Source: Verpa conica (taxonomy: Eukaryota > Ascomycota > Pezizomycetes > Pezizales > Morchellaceae). Taken from it: a stretch of 64,000 bases of DNA. The notes beneath the pieces were generated by a model. The model saw nothing but the letters and a program-made list of their open reading frames with translations. It searched no databases and was not told the origin of the DNA. The stretch is taken from the NCBI GenBank assembly GCA_033030425.1, contig JAUFSD010000023.1, positions 310,001 through 374,000 on the forward strand, written 5' to 3'. Within the stretch, counting starts at the first letter, position 1. Each line of letters starts with the position of its first letter. Shown here one piece after another: positions 59,743 through 64,000 of this stretch. The translations under genes were made by a program, and so were the position numbers.

Positions 59743-61199
59743 ATTGACTGGAAAGCGTTTCTCAAAAGCCCCCCATCTTACAAAAGAATGAACTCCCTAG
59801 AGTCGAGCGTGAGAAGCTATACACCTTAAGACAAATCATCTCAGCAAACATAATCTCCAGAGCCATATCCACCAACCTGTTATCAAGAGGATTCTAGCCT
59901 GGAAGGCCTGGCAGCCGAGAATCTCAAGACGTGTTTATAGGTACCGGACGAGCGTATCAAAGATCAGCCGTCTCAGCCAATACAGGGCAGGCCTTGTATA
60001 TGTAGATGTTTCTCTAAATCTAAAGGTTCCCAGGCCTTACCCTGCATATATAGCAATCCATGGCAGTCCTATAGCTATGACTGAGAGGAATTCTAAGACG
60101 GCGTGTAATGAGCCCAGGGTACCGTCTACGGGTTATCTGCAAATGGTGTATGAACATTTAGAAACAATCTATCGTTTGGTAATGAAAGTATGTTTCGCCC
60201 CCCCTCTAGCTTCTTCCGTTTTGAATATTCATATCAATTTTAATAAAGACCTGGCGGGATCTTCCCAAGCCCGTCAAGTTACCGAGCATAGTAATTGTAA
60301 TTGACTTTAGAGATGAATGGGTAGACCTCGTTGACAGACCCAAGGAGATGGACCTTTTCTATAGTAGTTTAAAGGGGACCATGTCGACTACTTATTTGCA
60401 ATAGGAACTACTTAGTTCCCAACTCCTAGATCTCAAAATGTGGTAAATTTTGACTATGATTTATATCTAGTATCGGATCCAAAGATGCGTGGGTCCCAAA
60501 GATCTCTACAGAATTAGGTAGTCTAAAGCGATAAATGGATGTAGATTCTCCTAGCTTACTTGAACAAATCAACTTGGGTACAGGTGAGGTTTGTATGGTT
60601 CTGAATATTTAATGTAGTCGGTAATGTCAGGTTATAGGGTATTAGATATAGTTGGGGATATTATTATTTGTTTCTTTGTATGTCAAAGTCATTAATGGAG
60701 GGAATCAAAGAGCTATAATCTGATAGCGTTTAATTCTATAATAAATACTTGGACTGTGTGCTATATGATTTAATACCAGTGTGTAGTCGACTGTGGGATA
60801 CCGCTTATCTAGGAGTGTTGCTTTTGCTAAAGGTAGGCTATCTATAGTGATTTCCCATCATAGGAACTCACTCGCTCTTAACATATTTGTCCCTATCCAA
60901 TAATATTAATGTAACCACTTCACAAGACAAGCCTTACAAACAGAGCCGTATTTGCGACCGGCAGAAGATTTACCCTATCGAGCAAGCGAGGGAGGTGATT
61001 GGTAAATTTCCATTGGTGTATAATACACCCTTATCTACGATTATTGAAAGCGATATCACCCTTAGAGACACATTCCTGTACTTCTGAGCTAGGTATCAAA
61101 TGAAAAAAAATATATATACTCGAATCATAAACCATGTCTACATAGGGGCTCTAGCGCTAGATACAGAGAGTAAAAAAAAAAATTCATACATTTGCATAA
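59743..61199. other. Possible continuation of the relic, then 3' flank of the MFS gene
   Basis: Protein-like but interrupted text continues to about 60350 (for example the frame 60077-60304), with no family recognised. From 60350 onward I see only AT-rich DNA and a short unfamiliar frame at 60887-61087. Confidence 0.4.
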
Positions 61200-62989
61200 T
61201 CAAACACCCGCCGCGACGTCCTCAACCTGTTCTCTATCCTCCCTTACTAAGACAATCGCCTTCTCCGCCTCAGTCATTTTATATCTAAACAACCTGAACG
61301 CCACCGGCAACAACACGGCCACAATAGTACCGGCGCCCAAAAAGCTCGCCGTAACCGCAAAGCCTATTGAGTAATCCGGGGCATTCCACGACGGCCAGAT
61401 GCGGGATCCGTATACTGATGAGAAGTTTCCGCAGGCGTTGACGATCGCGAGCACGATTGCTCTCTTCTCTGCTGGGAGGTCGATGGTGTTGGAGGTCCAT
61501 GCGAGGAGGAGGGGCAGGGCGGACCAGATCCCGGAGGCCGTGAAGCAGATCATGACATAGCGCACGGTGGTGGAGTGGACGGTGGTGGCGACGATGCAGG
61601 AAATAAACCCGACAAACAGCGAGCCGGTGACGTGGTAACGCCGTTCAGAAAACCTGTCGGCGGAGTAGGCAATGATATTACAGAAGAGGGTGGCAATTCC
61701 GTAAATACTGGTTTTTTTTTAACAAAAAAGTGTTAGATTTTTCTTCCGGTTAAAAGAGAGGGAGTATTTGGTATGTGTGAGTGGTTTTACTTACGGAACT
61801 GTCATGTACTGTGCCATGACTGTATCGTAGCCGAGTGACTTTGTAAGTGTTGGGATGAAGTATGAGATGGTCCCGCTTCCTGCAACCATCATGAACAGGA
61901 AGGTAAAAGCCCACGTTCTCCAGTCCACAACTGCAGACATAAAGGCCTCTGTATGGGTCATTCTCTTAGAAGTCCTTCCGGATTCCATTCCGTCGTGCAA
62001 TAGTCTCAAAATTGCCAGGTTCCTTTCGGCCTCGGTGAATTTTTTCGTAGTAGATGGGAAATCAAGCAATACAAAGAATGCAATTGCTGAGATACCGACA
62101 GTTGCTACCCCTTCAATGATAAACAGCCTGCATCAGGAGGAATAGTCAGCTCTGTAGATTATTTTATTTGTGAGTTGGGGTTTATACACACCATTTCCAA
62201 CCTCGAATACCATGGACATTGTCTAGATGACCTGTGATAGCACCGGCGAAGAGTCCACCGAATGCACCGCTGAGAATCGCTGCCGAGTAGAATATCGCGA
62301 ACCGTTTTCCGAGCTCGGCTTTCTTGTACCAGCAACTAAGAAGGTACAGAACACCGGGGAAGAACCCAGACTCAATGCAACTGGAAAGTTTGTTAGGATG
62401 TATAAACACTAATGATCAATGGGTTGGTGTTAAATACCCAAGAACGAATCGGAATCCCAGAAGCGCTCCGTAAGTGTGGCTCACAGCCATTATCGCACTC
62501 AATGCCCCCCACAGCAGCATAATACCCGGTAAAAATATCGACGGCCGCGACCTCGAGAGAATCATGTTTGAGGGAACTTCACAAAGAAGATACCCAAAGA
62601 AAAAGATACTGTTATTGTTACAAACAATTAGCTCTATTCTCTCCCCCCCTCAAAAGCCGTACTAGGGTTGAAAACACTAACCTCAACACCCACGCGTATT
62701 TCTGGTCATCAAGATCCAAGTCTTTATCCATACCGGCAATCTTCGCATTCCCGATATTTGTCCGGTCTGCGTAAGATACATTAGCACACATCCGCGTAGT
62801 ATTTAAGAATTACTGGCGCGTACCAATATAGTTGAGAATATACATAATCCACAACATCGGCATGAGGAATAAATCAATCTTCCTCACGAGCCTCTTCTCC
62901 TCGTCCGTGCCAGGGACATAACTTGCGAGCGCTGCCATTCTGGCGGCATCTTCCTCAGAGATTCCTGTATCTTTACCGTTTACCTCCAT
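61200..62989 (-). pseudogene. MFS permease, Dal5/allantoate-permease type, with one frameshift
   Basis: Anion/organic-acid permease of the major facilitator superfamily in the plasma membrane. Exons on the minus strand: 62989-62824, 62766-62681, 62608-62438, 62380-62192, 62127-61795 and 61707-61200. Family motifs are clear: LNYIDRTNIGNAK after the first helix, FFFGYLLCEVPSNMILSRSR, LGCIESGFFPG, and a cytosolic C terminus. All joins except one keep the frame; total exon length is 1453 nt, one more than a multiple of three. The surplus base maps to exon 2, between IGNAK and YAWVL; an A4 run (T4 at 62698-62701 on the plus strand) is the best candidate. No alternative splice site restores the frame. 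It is either a very young pseudogene or an assembly error in an otherwise sound 483-aa gene. Confidence 0.88.
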
Positions 62990-63818
62990 GATGTTAGGAT
63001 GAACCGTTCAGTCGCGGGGAATGAGGTTGTGGGAGGATGAGATTGAGAGAACTGAGGAGTGAGGAGAGGAATGGGAGCGGGATACGCGTGTTGATATGGA
63101 AGTGGAAGTTGACGCTCTTTTTTTACTCTTAAGCCATAAGAGGTTACCTGCGGGTATGTATGGATGGGTAAGCATATAAGTGCGGAGAACTCAGCGGATG
63201 CGGGGAAATGGCGAGACACTTGCTGGCCCATCGTGCCAATCGGTTTTTATAAGGGGAGGGACTTTTTTTTGTGGGGGGAGTAGTGGCGATCCTCAGACGC
63301 GGCAAGAAAGGTCGGTGCGCTCAGAGTGGAGTAGATGCTTGCAAGCAGAGTGGAGTAGATACTTGCAAGCATCTGTGCCTGGGTTGTTCACGAGAATTAC
63401 ATAGTGGGGGGGGGGGCTCCATAAGAGTAGTAGAGCTCTTAGGACCCTTAACAAAATGACGGTGTTCTAACCGAAAAGGCGTTGGGTAATGATGATTGTT
63501 ACTAGAAGCCCTGCAATGATTACTGTGCGTTACTCTACTGCAGTACTACCACGGACTGGTGAGCGGCTACACACATTCTTTGGCCTCTTTACGCCATGCA
63601 TTTGCTCGGATGATTAGCGCAGGATTACAACCTAGTTACGGGCATACTGCCCAATAAAGTACTCTATATACAAATCGCTGAACAGTGTATTACCCCTCTA
63701 GTCAATTTCTAACTCCAAAAAGCGAACGCTCTCACGCAAAAACAAAAAACATCCTTTGCCACGCCCAATGAGCGTGCTCTGGAACTCTCCTCCGTGGTCC
63801 TAAGTGCGACAAGCCATA
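62990..63818. other. Spacer between the MFS and ABC transporter genes
   Basis: No gene seen. The left part is the MFS promoter and leader. A 24-bp tandem pair lies at 63322-63369. The right end is the 3' flank of the ABC transporter. Confidence 0.5.
63322..63369. repeat. 24-bp tandem duplication
   Basis: Two adjacent units (63322-63345, 63346-63369) begin CAGAGTGGAG and end TTGCAAG, with one mismatch. They lie upstream of the MFS gene and could affect its promoter; nothing shows that they do. Confidence 0.88.
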
Positions 63819-64000
63819 TCAACGATCCAGGGCTTGTGCCTGGCACTGTTTCCCCATATTCGTCAACAAAGCTTATGGTGGAAAGTGGAGTGGGGGACTC
63901 AGGGATCCGACTGAGCTGATTATGAATACTTACCATTTGGAAATACAAGCCTCGCTTGCGAACAAGTGTCTCGTGGTTTCCCTTCTCCACTACCCTCCCG
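63819..64000 (-). CDS. ABC transporter, 3' end only (partial at the window edge)
   Basis: The minus-strand reading enters from the right edge as GRVVEKGNHETLVRKRGLYF then QM, which is the segment after the H-loop at the end of a nucleotide-binding domain of multidrug-type (ABCB/Pmd1-like) exporters. A gtaagt donor at 63933 and an acceptor at 63846 join this to CQAQALDR and a stop at 63819, a common ending for fungal full-size ABC exporters. Everything N-terminal lies outside the window, so substrate and completeness cannot be judged. Same strand as the MFS gene, 830 bp upstream of it. Confidence 0.85.

Overview
The window is nuclear DNA of a filamentous ascomycete (Pezizomycotina). Its genes carry many short introns of about 45-90 bp with GT...AG borders and CTAAC/CTAAT-like branch sites. 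Its proteins belong to typical mould families: a highly reducing polyketide synthase, GMC oxidase, CYP52-type P450, Dal5-type permease and CHAT-STAND protein. A lone 5S rRNA gene is dispersed between protein genes, as in many moulds. The class cannot be fixed from the sequence; a Leotiomycetes-like genome with long gene-poor blocks is a guess.

Layout. 1.2-3.8 kb (+): secreted GMC oxidoreductase of 12 exons. 4.0-5.2 kb (-): secreted intradiol ring-cleavage dioxygenase, convergent with it. 5.2-11.6 kb: no gene seen. 11.6-15.7 kb (+): protein kinase fused to about 27 ankyrin repeats. 15.7-19.8 kb: no gene. 19.8-27.4 kb (-): 2351-residue HR-PKS of 11 exons. 27.4-36.2 kb: no gene. 36.2-37.8 kb (-): CYP52-like P450. 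38.2-40 kb: possible retroelement relic. 40.7-41.8 kb (+): unknown 334-aa protein. 42.7 kb: 5S rRNA. 44.4-49.2 kb (+): CHAT-STAND-TPR protein whose expected catalytic Cys is Ser. 53.7-54.3 kb (-): Pro/Ser-rich tail-anchored protein. 58.3-59.8 kb (+): decayed gene. 61.2-63.0 kb (-): MFS permease with a one-base frameshift. 63.8 kb to the right edge (-): 3' end of an ABC exporter.

How the genes may work together. The PKS, P450, GMC oxidase, dioxygenase and two transporters are the usual parts of a secondary-metabolite locus, but 8-15 kb of gene-free DNA separates them, so a working cluster is only a hypothesis. The kinase-ankyrin and CHAT-STAND-TPR proteins have the architecture of fungal NLR-like or allorecognition receptors, and lie among the metabolic genes with one decayed candidate relative (58.3 kb). 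The exon models below were joined by hand. For the GMC oxidase, dioxygenase, PKS, P450, kinase-ankyrin, CHAT-STAND and 334-aa genes the exon lengths sum to an exact multiple of three; only the MFS gene does not.
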